Shown here: piece after piece, positions 1 through 7,577 of the stretch
Numbering within the stretch: the first letter of the stretch is position 1
Layout: each line of letters begins with the position of its first letter
Notes under the pieces: model-generated
Databases searched by the model: none
The model's input: the letters and a program-made list of their open reading frames with translations, nothing else
Told to the model about the DNA's origin: nothing
Assembly: GCF_034057115.1 (NCBI RefSeq)
Contig: NZ_CP139195.1
Coordinates: 1,550,001 to 1,614,000 of the forward strand
Length of the DNA stretch: 64,000 nucleotides
Direction of reading: 5' to 3'
Source: Pseudomonas sp. AN-1
GTDB lineage: Bacteria; Pseudomonadota; Gammaproteobacteria; Pseudomonadales; Pseudomonadaceae
Program-made: the position numbers and the translations under genes

Positions 1-3000
1 CCTGGCGGGTGTACAGCGGCGTGCCGGTCTCGGCATGGAACCACTGCGAACCGGCCGGCTCGGTCAGCACGGTGGCGTAGAGGCCGACCTGCTGGTGGGT
101 GGACGGGCCGAAGTGGTCGTGGGTGAAGATGTTGCCCAGGCCACGGTCGACGTTCCAGCGGTTGACCACCGGGTCGGCGAACCAGCGCTGCATGGTGGTG
201 CGGGCGCCCAGCCAGTCGGCCCGGTTGTAGCGGCCGAAGTACGGGTGCTGCTTGGCCACCGGGCAGTCCGCGGTGCCTTCGCGGGGATCGTTGGCCGTGC
301 AGTCGTTGTACTCCCGGATGGCGCGGATGCGCTCGACCACGGCGACCGGCGAGAGCACGCCGTCCTCGTAGTTCCAGCCGTTGCCGGAGCCGTCGGCGGA
401 GGTCAGGTCCCACTTGGGCAGGTGGATGTGCTGGCCGATGATGTCGGTCGGCGTACGCACCTGGTAGTCGTCCAGCTCGTAGAACGCCGGCACCAGGTTG
501 GTGTGGTGGTACATGGTGCAGTCGAAGGTGTTCATCCGCATCACCAGCGGCTCCGGCGGCTTCTGCTTGTCGATCACCGGGACCGCGTCCTCCCACAGGG
601 TGAGGATGCGCGCCTGCGGGAAGTGGTAGCCGACCTTGTTGAACACGGCGTCGAACTGGATGTTGGCGCCCTTGTAGACCCGCGGCCGGTCCGCGGTGAA
701 GGTCGAGGAGCCGGTGAACGACAGGCCGCTGCCGCCGAAGAACTGCCCGGCGCCCGCCGAGGAGGTCAGGCGTACGCCGCGGTCGTCCATGCACGGCTCG
801 AAGAACGGCGCCCCGCCCACCGGCAGCGCGCCGTTGGTGCGGAAGTTCTTCGCCACCACGCTGCGATCGGGCATCACCGCGAAGCTGGGATGCTCGGGCT
901 TGGCGTGGAAGGCCATGGCGGCCTGCTCGACCTCGGTGCCCTCTTCGGGGAAGTAGATCGGCTTGGCCTTCTCGATGATCTTGGAGAAGTCCAGGGCGCT
1001 GGTGGTCACCTCGGCTTCGCCGCCGGCCGACCAGCCGTCCAGCGAGTGCCGCGGCAGACCGCCGTCCCAGCCGCCGGCCTGCGTCGGATCGAGGTTGGCC
1101 CACAGGGCCTTGCCGCTGTCCCTGAGCGCCTGGGCCTTGGCCGGATCGAGCATGTCCAGCGGCGGGGTCGGCGGACGCTGGCCGACGCTGCTTTCCATGC
1201 CGCCGATCCAGAACGGGTAACCCGGATTCTTCAGGGTGCCGTCGGCGTTGCGGTTGGTCTCGCTGCGGTCGACCCTGGCCAGCGAGCCGACGATCCGCCC
1301 GTCGTCATCCTCGCCGCCCTGGGCGATCTTCGGCACCACGGTCACCTTGCCCGGCATCGGCGGCAGCGCCTTGCCGGGCAGCGGCACGATGGCCGGGATC
1401 GGTGTGCCGGCGACGATCTCGCCGTCCGGCAGCGCACGGGCGCCGGGCGCCGGCAGGCCGCTGCGCAGGGCGAACGGCTGCTCGTGGAAGCCGTCGTCGC
1501 CCTCCTCGGACACCGCCAGGCGGGTGCCCTCCTCGAACACGTCGTGGACCCGCCACATGTTCCACATGCCCTGGGCGAAGTGCGGGTAGAAGTGGCAGTG
1601 GTAGATGGCGTCGCCGGCGGTGCGGTTGCGGTTGCCCGAACCGCCGTAGGCGATCTCGTAGGTGTAGCCCGCTCCCGGGCCGATGCCCTGGGCGTCCATG
1701 TAGTCGGAGTTGTCGTCGTTGGGGTTGTACAGCCACTGGTGGCCGTGCAGGTGGAAGACGTGCTGCTCGTGGCCCACGTGGGTGTTGCGGATCTTCACGA
1801 AGTCGCCGGTATAGCTGTGGTTCACGTTCGACGGCTCGGACGGGTACAGGGCCATGGAGGCCTTGATCCCGGTCGCCTCCGGCGGTGGCACCTGCCCCGG
1901 CGCCAGGCCTTCCAGGCCGACGTTGGCCGGCACGTCCACCAGCATGGCGGCGTCGCCGACCGTGTGCGCACTGAGGAAGAACTCCTCGTAGGCACAGGAC
2001 AGGCAGTCGTGCATCGGCCCGACGCCCAGGCGGTTGGCGATCACCTCCGCGCCCACGCCGTTGGCCCCGTAGTTGATCATGAAGGCGTCGCGCACCGGCT
2101 GCAGCACGTGCGCGAACACCGGGTCGCGCCAGTAGCCGGGGAAGGCCTGGGCCGCGACGGCCTCGTCCTGGAAGCTGGCGGAGAAGTCGCGGAACGCCTC
2201 CAGGCGGTTGGGCAGCGCCGGGTTGCGCTGGCCCACGCGCTCCAGCGGGTAGGTGCTGGCCGGGAAGCTGCCGTCGGCGTTGGGGCCCATGACGATCGCG
2301 TCGGTCTCGCTGGAGACGATCTGGCTGCCGTCGACCATGGCGACGATCGGTGCCCCGGCCTTGCCCTCGCTGATCCACGGTTCGCGCATCGGGTAGCGCG
2401 CCTCGTAGTCGATGATCGGCTGGCCGGCCTGGGTACGGCCGGTGGTGGCCAGGCGCATCTCCTCCTCGGTCAGGGTGTTGCGATAGGTCTTGCCGCCCTT
2501 GGGCACCACCACGATCTGGCCGAACAGGCCGTTGGAGATGTTGCCGGCGGTGCCCTCGCCACCGAAGGTCGCGCCGTCGCTGATGGCGACGAACACCCCT
2601 TCCTTCTCGGCGTACAGCTTGTAGCTGCGGCTGGCGCCGGGCGCCAGCAGGAAGTTGCCGTTCTTGCCGGTGTTGGCGGAAATGTCGGCGATGGAGTTGA
2701 CCGCCTGCATGCCGGTGACCTTGAAGCCGATGTGGCGGTCGGTCACCTGGTCGTCGATCTGCAGCTCAGGCACCACCTCGCCCTTGCGCGGGTTGGCCCG
2801 GGTGGCCAGCAGGTTCTGCAGGTTGACGGTCAGGCAGTCGCCCTCGGCGACCCGCAGCACCAGCGGCTTGGGCCGCTTGTCCGGGCGCAGCAGGACCCGC
2901 CCCGGCAGCGCGCGGCCGCCCTTGTGCAGCGGCCTGTCGTCCTCGTCGATCACGTCGCGGCGCAGCGCGAACATCATGCCGTTGACGTTCTGCGCGCCGA

Positions 3001-3199
3001 GGCGGTTGAACATCAGCGGCTGGTCGATCGCCACCACGTCGGCCACCAGATTGCGCTGGCAACTGATGGCCGCCTGGACGGAGCCGGCCATCGCCAGCAG
3101 GACGCCACCGAGCAGCAGCGCCGCATAACCTGCCCGATGCCCGGGCCTGCGCCCCGGACTGCCACCCGGCGATTGTTCGAAAGAGTCGTTGGTGTTCAT
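1..3199 (-). CDS. MnxG-like giant multicopper oxidase, 3' end cut by window edge
   Basis: The 1066 visible residues are the N-terminal part of an exported multicopper oxidase. A signal peptide (hydrophobic stretch about residues 25-43, ending VQA) is followed by cupredoxin-like sequence. Copper-ligand clusters are seen at about residues 471-489 (HEQHVFHLHGHQW), at about 531-555 (HCHFYPHFAQGMW, matching the HCHx3Hx4M type 1 site) and at about 1025-1045 (HDHFGPSTHQQ). The great length and the order of the clusters fit the Mn(II)-oxidising MnxG group better than CueO or CopA; that assignment is inference. The start is chosen for a CGGAGG ribosome site 7 nt upstream. A sigma-54 promoter lies 72-90 bp upstream. 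Oxidation of Mn(II) or another metal outside the cell is the probable role. The C-terminus lies outside the window. Confidence 0.8.
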   Translation of the reverse strand, partial: MNTNDSFEQSPGGSPGRRPGHRAGYAALLLGGVLLAMAGSVQAAISCQRNLVADVVAIDQPLMFNRLGAQNVNGMMFALRRDVIDEDDRPLHKGGRALPGRVLLRPDKRPKPLVLRVAEGDCLTVNLQNLLATRANPRKGEVVPELQIDDQVTDRHIGFKVTGMQAVNSIADISANTGKNGNFLLAPGASRSYKLYAEKEGVFVAISDGATFGGEGTAGNISNGLFGQIVVVPKGGKTYRNTLTEEEMRLATTGRTQAGQPIIDYEARYPMREPWISEGKAGAPIVAMVDGSQIVSSETDAIVMGPNADGSFPASTYPLERVGQRNPALPNRLEAFRDFSASFQDEAVAAQAFPGYWRDPVFAHVLQPVRDAFMINYGANGVGAEVIANRLGVGPMHDCLSCAYEEFFLSAHTVGDAAMLVDVPANVGLEGLAPGQVPPPEATGIKASMALYPSEPSNVNHSYTGDFVKIRNTHVGHEQHVFHLHGHQWLYNPNDDNSDYMDAQGIGPGAGYTYEIAYGGSGNRNRTAGDAIYHCHFYPHFAQGMWNMWRVHDVFEEGTRLAVSEEGDDGFHEQPFALRSGLPAPGARALPDGEIVAGTPIPAIVPLPGKALPPMPGKVTVVPKIAQGGEDDDGRIVGSLARVDRSETNRNADGTLKNPGYPFWIGGMESSVGQRPPTPPLDMLDPAKAQALRDSGKALWANLDPTQAGGWDGGLPRHSLDGWSAGGEAEVTTSALDFSKIIEKAKPIYFPEEGTEVEQAAMAFHAKPEHPSFAVMPDRSVVAKNFRTNGALPVGGAPFFEPCMDDRGVRLTSSAGAGQFFGGSGLSFTGSSTFTADRPRVYKGANIQFDAVFNKVGYHFPQARILTLWEDAVPVIDKQKPPEPLVMRMNTFDCTMYHHTNLVPAFYELDDYQVRTPTDIIGQHIHLPKWDLTSADGSGNGWNYEDGVLSPVAVVERIRAIREYNDCTANDPREGTADCPVAKQHPYFGRYNRADWLGARTTMQRWFADPVVNRWNVDRGLGNIFTHDHFGPSTHQQVGLYATVLTEPAGSQWFHAETGTPLYTRQ

Positions 3200-3270
3200 T
3201 GCTCTGCCTCCGCTCACCCTGGGCACGGGACAAATGCCTCGTCACCGCACGCGATAACAGCCAGTTGAGA

Positions 3271-3289
3271 TACGGCAAGAGCCGTGCCA
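3271..3289 (-). promoter_or_regulatory. Sigma-54 (-24/-12) promoter of the MnxG-like oxidase
   Basis: Read on the minus strand the sequence is TGGCACGGCTCTTGCC, a full match to the RpoN consensus TGGCACG-N4-TTGC with GG and GC ten bases apart. It lies 72 bp upstream of the oxidase start codon. It implies transcription that needs an NtrC-family activator. Confidence 0.8.
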
Positions 3290-3350
3290 GCGCGCCGGCC
3301 CGCGATTTGTCGAAGGTTGCGGTGATGGCAGGATGAAATCGGGGAAATTG

Positions 3351-3381
3351 CCCCACCCGATCCCCCACTGTTTCCCCCAAT
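3351..3381. promoter_or_regulatory. C-rich repeats, possible enhancer for the oxidase promoter
   Basis: Plus-strand elements CCCCACCC (3351), CCCCCACT (3362) and CCCCCAAT (3374) sit 11-12 bp apart, 60-90 bp beyond the sigma-54 promoter. The octamer CCCCCACT recurs three times upstream of the sigma-54 promoter at 6096. An upstream activator site is inferred, not shown. Confidence 0.3.
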
Positions 3382-3428
3382 GGCGGGGCAAATCGCAGGG
3401 GGCGGGACAGGGACGGCCGCGCGGGCGT

Positions 3429-4055
3429 CTAGCGCCCGCTCGCCTGCAGCCGGTTGAAGTGCTCGATGACCCTGGGCACGTAGCTGCGGGTCTCGGCATA
3501 GGGAGGAATGGTGCGGCCGCGGCTGAGCACCGCGCCGGGACCGGCGTTGTAGGCGGCCAGGGCGAGCTGCAGGTCGTTGTCGAACATCGCCAGCAGCCGC
3601 TTGAGATAGCGCGCCCCGCCGCGGATGTTGGCGGCCGGGTCCCAGGGATCGGCCACCCCCAGCTCGCGGGCGGTGTCCGGCATCAGTTGCATCAGGCCGA
3701 TGGCGCCGCGCCCGGAAATCGCCCGCGGATCGTAGTTCGACTCGGTACGGATCACCGCATGCAGCAGGGCCTCCGGCAACTCGTGCTCGGCCGCCGCCGC
3801 CGCGACCTGCGCGGCGTAGGGCAGCTTGCCGGACAGGGCCTGAGCCTGCGACGAGCGGGCGGCGGCGACCGGCCTGGCCCTGGCCGGCGGCGGCTTCGGC
3901 GTGCTGCGGATGCGCACGTAGTTGTGCCCGCGCCGGTAGACGTTGGTGAGGATCACCGTGCCATCCGCCGACACCCCCCGGTAGATGTCCGCCCGCACCG
4001 GCAGCGCCGCAAGGGCAGCCAGGATGCCCAGACAGATCCACGTCAGTCGCCGCAT
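3429..4055 (-). CDS. Periplasmic lytic transglycosylase, SLT type
   Basis: This 208-residue exported protein cleaves peptidoglycan strands. A signal peptide (residues 1-22, ending VRA) is followed by a short DUF4124-like stretch (DIYRGVSADGTVILTN) and a C-terminal lysozyme-like SLT domain from about residue 80. The catalytic Glu is in AVIRTESNYDP, followed by GAIGLMQLMPDTA and AAYNAGPGAV, all standard for the family. The start at 4055 has AGGAGG 10 nt upstream; a longer reading to 4118 would put residues before the signal peptide and is rejected. It is divergent from gspG, and enzymes of this kind open the wall for envelope-spanning machines, so a role in placing the secretion or curli apparatus is possible. 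Confidence 0.85.
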   Translation of the reverse strand: MRRLTWICLGILAALAALPVRADIYRGVSADGTVILTNVYRRGHNYVRIRSTPKPPPARARPVAAARSSQAQALSGKLPYAAQVAAAAAEHELPEALLHAVIRTESNYDPRAISGRGAIGLMQLMPDTARELGVADPWDPAANIRGGARYLKRLLAMFDNDLQLALAAYNAGPGAVLSRGRTIPPYAETRSYVPRVIEHFNRLQASGR

Positions 4056-4168
4056 GTTCGTCGCGCCTCCTGCCTGTTCCGATCCGGAGGAAAACCCTCT
4101 CGGCGAAGCAAGCGGCATGCCGGCCTCCCGTGATGCAGGTCGCGTTTGACGCTCCTCCGATCCTGACC

Positions 4169-4183
4169 TTAGCTGACAGCTAA
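4169..4183. promoter_or_regulatory. Perfect palindrome TTAGCT-GAC-AGCTAA in the gspG promoter region
   Basis: A 6-3-6 inverted repeat lies 25 bp before the gspG start. A TTGACG hexamer at 4146 stands 17 bp before it, so the palindrome may overlap a -10 region and act as an operator. The -10 match is weak. Confidence 0.25.
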
Positions 4184-4207
4184 TCGCCGCACAGGGAGAT
4201 CGGAGCG

Positions 4208-4639
4208 ATGAACACTCGCCTGCATGTTCAACGGCACGGACGCGGCTTCACGCTGCTCGAACTGCTGGTCGTACTGGTGGTGCTGGGCCTGCTGGCCGGC
4301 ATCGTGGGGCCGAAATACTTCTCCCAGCTGGGCAAGTCGGAGGCGAAGGTGGCCCGGGCGCAGATCGAGGGCCTGGCCAAGGCGCTCGACCTGTATCGCC
4401 TCGACGTCGGCCGCTACCCGACCTCCGAGCAGGGCCTGATGGCGCTGGTCGCCCGCCCGAGCGACGAGCCCAAGTGGGATGGCCCCTACCTGCAGAAGGG
4501 CGTGCCCCTCGACCCCTGGAGCCGCGAGTACCTGTACCGCTCGCCGGGGGAGAACGGCGAATACGACCTGCTGTCGATGGGCAAGGATGGCCAGCCCGGC
4601 GGCGACGGGGAAAACGCCGAAATCGCCAACTGGCAGTGA
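4208..4639 (+). CDS. gspG: Type II secretion major pseudopilin GspG
   Basis: GspG is the main pseudopilin of the type II secretion piston. The type IV prepilin signature RG|FTLLELLVVLVVLG begins near residue 12, with Gly at -1, Phe at +1 and Glu at +5, so it needs a prepilin peptidase encoded elsewhere. The C-terminal part has the GspG landmarks GRYPTSEQGLMALV, PWSREYLYRSPGENGEYDLLS and GKDGQPGGDGENAEI (the last is the usual calcium-binding loop). Its 143 residues are normal for the family. gspF follows after 15 bp, so the two form an operon. No gspC, D, E, L or M is nearby, so the rest of the machine must come from another locus. Confidence 0.95.
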   Translation: MNTRLHVQRHGRGFTLLELLVVLVVLGLLAGIVGPKYFSQLGKSEAKVARAQIEGLAKALDLYRLDVGRYPTSEQGLMALVARPSDEPKWDGPYLQKGVPLDPWSREYLYRSPGENGEYDLLSMGKDGQPGGDGENAEIANWQ

Positions 4640-4654
4640 GCGGGGCCAAACGCC

Positions 4655-5845
4655 ATGCGCTTTCAGGTCAAGGGAGTGGACAAGCAGTCGGCGGTGGTGT
4701 CGTTGCGGCTGGATGCGCCGAGCGCCAGCGACGCCCGCCGCCTCGCCGAGCATCAGGGCCTGCGCGTGCTGACCCTGCGCGCCGAGCGGCGCTGGGCGGC
4801 GCTGCCCTGGCGCTCGCGCGAGGGTTTCCCGCTGGTGCTGTTCAGCCAGGAGCTGACCACCCTGCTGGGCGCCGGCCTGGCGCTGATCGACGCCCTCGAG
4901 AGTCTGGCCGAGAAGGAAGCCGATCCGCAGGCGCGCAAAGTGCTGTCCGACGTCGTGCGCCTGCTCTACGAGGGCAAGTCGTTCTCCCAGGCGCTCGGCC
5001 AGTTTCCCGAGGTGTTCCCGGCGCTCTACGTGGCGCTGGTGCAGTCCAGCGAGAAGACCGGCGCGGTGGGCGATGCGCTGGGCCGCTACGTGGCCTACCG
5101 CAAGCGGCTGGACGAGGTGCGCCAGAAGATCGTCAGCGCCGCGGTCTACCCGGCGCTGCTGTTCGTGGTCGGCTGCGGCGTGCTGCTGTTCCTGATCGGC
5201 TACGTGGTGCCGCGCTTCAGCCTGGTGTTCGAGGGCGTCGGCGCCGAACTGCCGTGGCTGTCGCGCGTGCTGCTGACGGTCGGGCAATTCCTGCATGCCC
5301 ACCAGGCCGCGGTGTTCGGCGGCCTGGCGCTGGGCCTGCTGGGCGCCGCCCTGCTGCTGCGCCAGGGCGCCGTGCGCCGCGCCCTCGGCCGGCTGATCGA
5401 GCGGGTGCCGACCATCCACGAGCGCCTGTTCATCTACGAACTGGCGCGCTTCTACCGCTCGCTGGGCATCCTGCTGCAGGGCGGCATCCCGATCCTCGGC
5501 GCCATCGCCATGGTCCGCGGCCTGCTCGGGGTGAACAGCCGTGCGCGCCTCGACCGCGCCGCCGAGCGCATCCGCGAGGGCCACTCGCTGTCCCAGGCGC
5601 TGGAGGAAAACCAGCTCGCCACCCCGGTCTCCCTGCGCATGCTGCGCGCCGGCGAACAGTCCGGCAATCTCGGCGCGATGATGGAACGCACCGCCGATTT
5701 CTACGATGAGGAAACCGGCCGCTGGGTCGAGTGGTTCGTGCGTCTCTTCGAGCCGCTGCTGATGGTGTTCATCGGCCTGATCATCGGCGTCATCGTGATC
5801 CTGATGTACATCCCGATCTTCGAACTGGCCTCCAGCATCCAGTAG
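4655..5845 (+). CDS. gspF: Type II secretion inner-membrane platform protein GspF
   Basis: GspF is the polytopic platform protein that links the secretion ATPase to pseudopilin assembly. Two repeated T2SSF domains are visible (about residues 65-190 and 265-390), each with the FSQELTTLLGAGLALIDALE or FYRSLGILLQGGIPILGAI type of helix, and there are three strongly hydrophobic segments. The last (LLMVFIGLIIGVIVILMYIP) gives the usual short cytoplasmic tail. The 396-residue length is typical. It is directly downstream of gspG, and a 13-bp perfect hairpin follows it. Confidence 0.95.
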   Translation: MRFQVKGVDKQSAVVSLRLDAPSASDARRLAEHQGLRVLTLRAERRWAALPWRSREGFPLVLFSQELTTLLGAGLALIDALESLAEKEADPQARKVLSDVVRLLYEGKSFSQALGQFPEVFPALYVALVQSSEKTGAVGDALGRYVAYRKRLDEVRQKIVSAAVYPALLFVVGCGVLLFLIGYVVPRFSLVFEGVGAELPWLSRVLLTVGQFLHAHQAAVFGGLALGLLGAALLLRQGAVRRALGRLIERVPTIHERLFIYELARFYRSLGILLQGGIPILGAIAMVRGLLGVNSRARLDRAAERIREGHSLSQALEENQLATPVSLRMLRAGEQSGNLGAMMERTADFYDEETGRWVEWFVRLFEPLLMVFIGLIIGVIVILMYIPIFELASSIQ

Positions 5846-5876
5846 GTCGCAACTCCCCTTCCCTCACGGTTACCCA

Positions 5877-5912
5877 AGGTTCCACCGCCCGCTTGCGCAG
5901 GCGGTGGAACCT
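5877..5912 (+). terminator. Strong hairpin after gspF
   Basis: Perfect 13-bp arms AGGTTCCACCGCC and GGCGGTGGAACCT flank a 10-base loop, 31 bp after the gspF stop. There is no T-run, so it may be a processed 3' end or a weak terminator. Confidence 0.5.
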
Positions 5913-5960
5913 GTCGTTCGTCATGGTGCACCGCAGGCCTCCCGGCATTGCGTACCTCGC

Positions 5961-6009
5961 CCCCCACTCCCCACCGGAAATCCCCCACTTGTGGGGACTG
6001 ACCCCCACT
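5961..6009 (+). promoter_or_regulatory. Three phased CCCCCACT elements, candidate enhancer
   Basis: CCCCCACT occurs at 5961, 5982 and 6002, that is 21 and 20 bp apart, about two helical turns and so on one DNA face. The cluster ends 87 bp before the sigma-54 promoter at 6096, the usual distance for an NtrC-type activator site. The same octamer occurs upstream of the MnxG-like gene. The 345-bp gap between gspF and the next gene otherwise holds only the hairpin and the promoter. Confidence 0.45.
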
Positions 6010-6095
6010 TTCCGGGCCTTGCCGCGCCGCCACAAATCTTCCGCAACCCATTGTTCTGCAATGGATTTTCCGATCTCGCCGGGGCCTGCGAACGG

Positions 6096-6110
6096 TGGTA
6101 CGGATATTGC
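6096..6110 (+). promoter_or_regulatory. Sigma-54 promoter of the secreted-protein pair
   Basis: TGGTACGGATATTGC matches the RpoN consensus TGGCACG-N4-TTGC at all but one conserved base, with GG-N10-GC spacing. It lies 80 bp before the start codon at 6191. Confidence 0.7.
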
Positions 6111-6190
6111 CATTCATGCTTAGCAGCAAATCCGTGACGCAAGCACGGCACAACCCGAGACGACGTCCATCTGCAAGAAAGGGCAAAATC

Positions 6191-7528
6191 ATGCACAAAC
6201 CATCATCGAAAATGGCGGCCTTGCTCGGACTCGGGCTACTGGCCGGCTCTGTCCAGGCGGCGCTGAATGCCGTGGATCCCGGTCCCTATACCGCGGCTAC
6301 CGCCGGCTATCCAGCCTGGTTCCAGGACACCCACGGTCGGGCTCTGGACCTGTGCCTGTCCAAGGCGGTCAGCTCCCGCGTGGCAGGAACACCGGATGCG
6401 CCCAGCTACATGTGCTCGCTGCTCCCGGAGCCGGGGCTCGATCTCAGCCAGCCATTGGTACTGCCGGGCAACTTCCCCGGCGAAACCTTCTGGTTCACCG
6501 GCGACGCCTTCATCCAGGACGCCGCCACCGGTATCGACCTCGGCTACATCTCGGCCCTGGAAGCCGCATTCGCGGCCGAAGAGCCCATCGACGGCGATCA
6601 GGTCGGCTTCGCGCGCATCCGCATCCGCGTGGATGTGCCGGTGGCCGGCACCTACATCGTCACCCACCCCTACGGGGTCGAGGTGTTCAACGTCGACGCC
6701 CCCGGCACCCGCGCCATCAACATGACCCGCGACATCGGCATCGGCGCTCCAGGCGTGTTCACCGGCGCCCTGAAGGGCGACATCGGCCCCTTCCTGCGCA
6801 GCGTCAACGGCCCCTACACCGAGACCAACCCGGACACTGGCGCCAGCGAAACCTTCATCGGCGACCCCAACCTGGAAGAGGAGGTCACCGGCAGCCCGTT
6901 CGGCACCAACTACGTACGCATCCAGGGCCCGAACGGCATCGACCTGCGCACCAACCTGTTCGCCGTCTCCGGCAAGCTGTCCAGCGTGCAGCTGCCGACC
7001 CCGCTGCTGGTCAACCGCAGCACCTATGCCCGCAGCGGCAGCGTGGTGCAGCAGGACGTGTTCGTCCAGGCGCCGCCGCCGCCCGGCAAGGCCAGCTTCG
7101 TCGACACCGCCGGCGCCCCCGCGGTGGAGATGAGCGAAGCCACCGCCACCGGCAACTGGTACGGCCAGTCGACCAGCACCCCGACCCCCGGCGCCAACGT
7201 CAGCATCACCGCCGACAACAGTGTGGCCATCGCCACCAGCACGCCGACCACCAGGGTTTCGCCGCTGGTCGACCACGTGTCCATCAGTCGCGCCGAGTAC
7301 AGCCTGTCGTCCGGCCAGCTGGTCATCGAGGCCCGCTCCAGCGACGAAACCGTCCTGCCTTCCCTCAACGCAACGGCCACCAGCAGCGGCGCAGCCATCG
7401 GCGCCCTGGGTGGCGCGGGGGTGGTCAAGTCGCTGTCGGCCAGCATCTCGCCGATCCCGCCGGCCAAGGTCACCGTGACCTCGGCCAGCGGCGGCAGCGA
7501 CACCGAAGAAGTGGTCATTCTCCCCTGA
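6191..7528 (+). CDS. Secreted protein of unknown function, short paralogue
   Basis: I do not recognise this 445-residue family. A signal peptide (about residues 1-21, ending VQA) is followed by a conserved region shared with the next gene: AVDPGPYT, LCLSKAV, a Cys in YMCSLLPEPG, GDQVGFARIRIR, RAINMTRDIGIGAPGVFTGA and NYVRIQGP. The middle and end look beta-rich, with a Thr/Ser/Pro-rich stretch near residue 340 and a terminal repeat (PPAKVTVTSASGGSDTEEV) that the paralogue also carries. The start is chosen for the signal peptide; codons further upstream overlap the sigma-54 promoter. Position between gspFG and the curli genes suggests export across the outer membrane or a place in the matrix, but that is inference. 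Confidence 0.75.
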   Translation: MHKPSSKMAALLGLGLLAGSVQAALNAVDPGPYTAATAGYPAWFQDTHGRALDLCLSKAVSSRVAGTPDAPSYMCSLLPEPGLDLSQPLVLPGNFPGETFWFTGDAFIQDAATGIDLGYISALEAAFAAEEPIDGDQVGFARIRIRVDVPVAGTYIVTHPYGVEVFNVDAPGTRAINMTRDIGIGAPGVFTGALKGDIGPFLRSVNGPYTETNPDTGASETFIGDPNLEEEVTGSPFGTNYVRIQGPNGIDLRTNLFAVSGKLSSVQLPTPLLVNRSTYARSGSVVQQDVFVQAPPPPGKASFVDTAGAPAVEMSEATATGNWYGQSTSTPTPGANVSITADNSVAIATSTPTTRVSPLVDHVSISRAEYSLSSGQLVIEARSSDETVLPSLNATATSSGAAIGALGGAGVVKSLSASISPIPPAKVTVTSASGGSDTEEVVILP

Positions 7529-7577
7529 GGCAGCAACACCCGAGACAAGCTCACTCGAATTCGAGCCTGGAGGCATC

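Noticed and set aside
35-3268. Open plus-strand frame of 1077 codons
   Set aside because: It is the antisense shadow of the multicopper oxidase; its product is Val/Gly/His/Arg-rich with no domain, while the minus strand has copper-binding motifs and a signal peptide.
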